A stretch of 25,087 bases of DNA from JBBDWJ01 sp040902925. GTDB taxonomy: Bacteria > Acidobacteriota > Terriglobia > Bryobacterales > UBA6623. Positions 21,897 to 25,087 of this stretch are shown piece after piece; within the stretch, counting starts at the first letter, position 1, and every line of letters starts with the position of its first letter. The notes beneath the pieces were generated by a model. That model did not search any database, was not told the DNA's origin, and worked only from the letters and a program-made list of their open reading frames with translations. The stretch lies in assembly GCA_040902925.1 (NCBI GenBank), contig JBBDWJ010000189.1:1-25087 (forward strand), read 5' to 3'. The position numbers and the translations under genes are program-made.

Positions 21897-23035
21897 ATTT
21901 TGAGGCTGTGCTCGCCCTCGAGGACGGCCGCTGTTTTCGTGGAAGAGGCGTCGGGGCGCGGGCCGAGGCCTATGGCGAAGTCGTTTTCAACACCGGCATC
22001 ACCGGCTACCAGGAAATCTTCACCGACCCATCCTACAGCGGCCAGATCGTTGTTCTGACCTATCCCCACATCGGGAATTATGGCGCCAACTCCGACGACA
22101 GCGAGTCGGCCAAGCCCTATATCGAAGGCTTGGTGGTTCGCGAATTTTCGACGGTTGCCAGCAACTGGCGCTCGACGCAGCACGCCGCCGATTTTCTGGC
22201 CAAGCAATCGATCCCTGTAATCGACGGCATCGATACGCGCGCCCTGGTGCGGCATCTGCGGGACCGCGGCTCGATGCGCGGCGTCGTTTCCACGCTGGAG
22301 CTCGACGCCGACAAGCTGGTCGAAAAGGCGCGTAGCATCCCAAAGATGGAAGGCCTCGATTTGGCCACAGCCGTCTCGACCAAGCAGCGCTACGAGTGGA
22401 CGCGCGGCCTCGATGCCTGCTCGCCATCGGAAATCGTCGTCCCCAAGCGGCCGGAAGAAGGCGGCGAACCGCCGCTGCACGTGGTCGCCTACGATTTCGG
22501 CATCAAGCACAATATTCTTCGCGCGCTGGTGCAGCACGGCTGCCGCGTGACCGTGGTGCCATCGTTGACGACCGCGGACGAAGTGCTGGCTCTCGAGCCC
22601 GACGGCGTTTTTCTCTCCAACGGCCCCGGCGATCCCGAACCGCTCGCCAGGCAGGCAGAGAACATCCGCCAGTTGGTCGGCCGCACTCCGATCTTTGGAA
22701 TTTGCCTGGGCCATCAGATGCTCGGGCTGGCCGTGGGCGGCAAGACGTTCAAGCTCAAGTTCGGGCACCACGGAGTCAACCATCCGGTCCGCAACGAATT
22801 GACCGGCAGAGTGGAAATCACTTCCCAGAACCACGGCTTCTGCGTCGACCCGGACTCGCTCAAGTCCAGCGACATCGAGGTCACCCACGTCAACCTAAAC
22901 GACCAGACGCTGGAAGGCTTCCGCAGCCGCAAGGATCCGTTGTTCTGCGTGCAATATCACCCGGAGGCCGCGCCCGGGCCGCACGACTCGCGCTACCTGT
23001 TTCAGCAATTTGTTGATCTAATGAAGGCAGCCTGA
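21893..23035 (+). CDS. carA: Carbamoyl-phosphate synthase small (glutamine amidotransferase) subunit
   Basis: CarA hydrolyses glutamine and channels ammonia to CarB, for pyrimidine and arginine synthesis. The 380-residue protein has the N-terminal CPSase small-chain domain (VVFNTGITGYQEIFTDPSY, 30-48) and a class I amidotransferase domain. That domain shows FLSNGPGDPEPL (240-251), nucleophile Cys271 in GICLGHQMLGLA, and His356 and Glu358 in VQYHPEAAPGPHD. Length matches the family (about 380). GGAG lies about 8 nt before the ATG, inside the end of lepB. carB follows after 189 bp containing a large inverted repeat. Confidence 0.97.
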   Translation: MNFEAVLALEDGRCFRGRGVGARAEAYGEVVFNTGITGYQEIFTDPSYSGQIVVLTYPHIGNYGANSDDSESAKPYIEGLVVREFSTVASNWRSTQHAADFLAKQSIPVIDGIDTRALVRHLRDRGSMRGVVSTLELDADKLVEKARSIPKMEGLDLATAVSTKQRYEWTRGLDACSPSEIVVPKRPEEGGEPPLHVVAYDFGIKHNILRALVQHGCRVTVVPSLTTADEVLALEPDGVFLSNGPGDPEPLARQAENIRQLVGRTPIFGICLGHQMLGLAVGGKTFKLKFGHHGVNHPVRNELTGRVEITSQNHGFCVDPDSLKSSDIEVTHVNLNDQTLEGFRSRKDPLFCVQYHPEAAPGPHDSRYLFQQFVDLMKAA

Positions 23036-23096
23036 GCGGGGCTCGCCTGCAATTCCACGCGGGCGGCGGGCGTGTGTGTGCCGCCGAGTAACGTGG

Positions 23097-23118
23097 GTGC
23101 CGGCGGGGTGCCGGCGGG
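23097..23118. repeat. 11-bp tandem repeat in the carA-carB gap
   Basis: GTGCCGGCGGG occurs twice head-to-tail at 23097-23107 and 23108-23118, directly before the left arm of the large inverted repeat. Confidence 0.8.
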
Positions 23119-23191
23119 GACAGTCACCACGTTTCGCGCTGACGCTGCCGGTGGAACAGGGGGTTGAGTGCGAAACGTGGTGACTGTCCCC
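23116..23191. repeat. 22-bp perfect inverted repeat between carA and carB (REP/MITE-like)
   Basis: Bases 23116-23137 (beginning GGGGACAGTCACCACG) and 23170-23191 (ending CGTGGTGACTGTCCCC) are perfect reverse complements over 22 bp. One G-T mismatch and two more pairs extend the stem inward, leaving a loop of about 26 nt. The GGGGACAGTCACCACG end resembles dispersed palindromes seen in many environmental bacterial genomes, often with REP-associated transposases; that link is from memory. In the lepB-carA-carB transcript it would form a very stable hairpin 33 bp before carB, able to attenuate carB or protect the upstream message. No T run follows, so it is not a standard terminator. Confidence 0.85.
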
Positions 23192-23224
23192 CTGAGAGAT
23201 TCTCAGAAGTTTAGCGGGAGTTAG

Positions 23225-25087
<1,863 letters not shown>

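Overview
The window looks like the chromosome of an Acidobacteriota bacterium, most likely of the Solibacter/Bryobacter type. This is inferred from gene content and not from a marker gene. The signs are MacB/FtsX-like permeases of the 'acidobacterial duplicated orphan permease' (ADOP) class paired with PadR regulators, a secreted protein with the TIGR03437 C-terminal domain that is typical of Solibacter-like genomes, high G+C, and an alternative complex III operon. No rRNA, complete tRNA, CRISPR array or prophage was seen.

Layout. (1) 1-3731, minus strand: two PadR-ADOP pairs. The left permease is intact but cut by the window edge. Its PadR gene carries three apparent single-base deletions. 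The right PadR is intact, but its permease is cut short after about 280 residues. (2) 3732-4144: intergenic, with a decayed ISL3-type transposase fragment. (3) 4145-7719, minus: a two-gene ABC exporter of the gliding-motility (Gld) type, an ATPase followed by a GldF-GldG fusion. (4) 8141-13972, plus: an alternative complex III operon, actA-actB1-actB2-actC-actD-actE. ActB is split into two genes, no second NrfD-like subunit (ActF) is present, and a cluster of REP-like hairpins lies between actB1 and actB2. (5) 14060-18333, minus: a YceH/DUF480 protein, the TIGR03437 secreted protein, a SAM-dependent O-methyltransferase and a short 2-isopropylmalate synthase lacking the usual C-terminal leucine-binding domain. 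(6) 18630-20350, plus: a LysR regulator divergent from leuA, with two inverted repeats between them, then a HAD phosphatase. (7) 20304-20993, minus: a family 2 glycosyltransferase whose 3' end overlaps the phosphatase. (8) 21249-25087, plus: lepB and carA overlapping by ATGA, a 22-bp perfect inverted repeat, then carB, which leaves the window.

How the genes work together. ActA-E would form a membrane quinol oxidase that passes electrons through Fe-S clusters and hemes to a periplasmic acceptor, in place of a bc1 complex. The Gld-like proteins would form one ABC complex. CarA and CarB form carbamoyl-phosphate synthase, feeding pyrimidine and arginine synthesis. The LysR protein may control leuA from the shared intergenic region.

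I found no clearly new multi-gene system. The most distinctive points are the act operon architecture (split ActB with an N-terminal four-cysteine motif, no ActF, hairpins inside the operon), the inverted repeat splitting carA from carB, and the decay pattern in the PadR/ADOP region.
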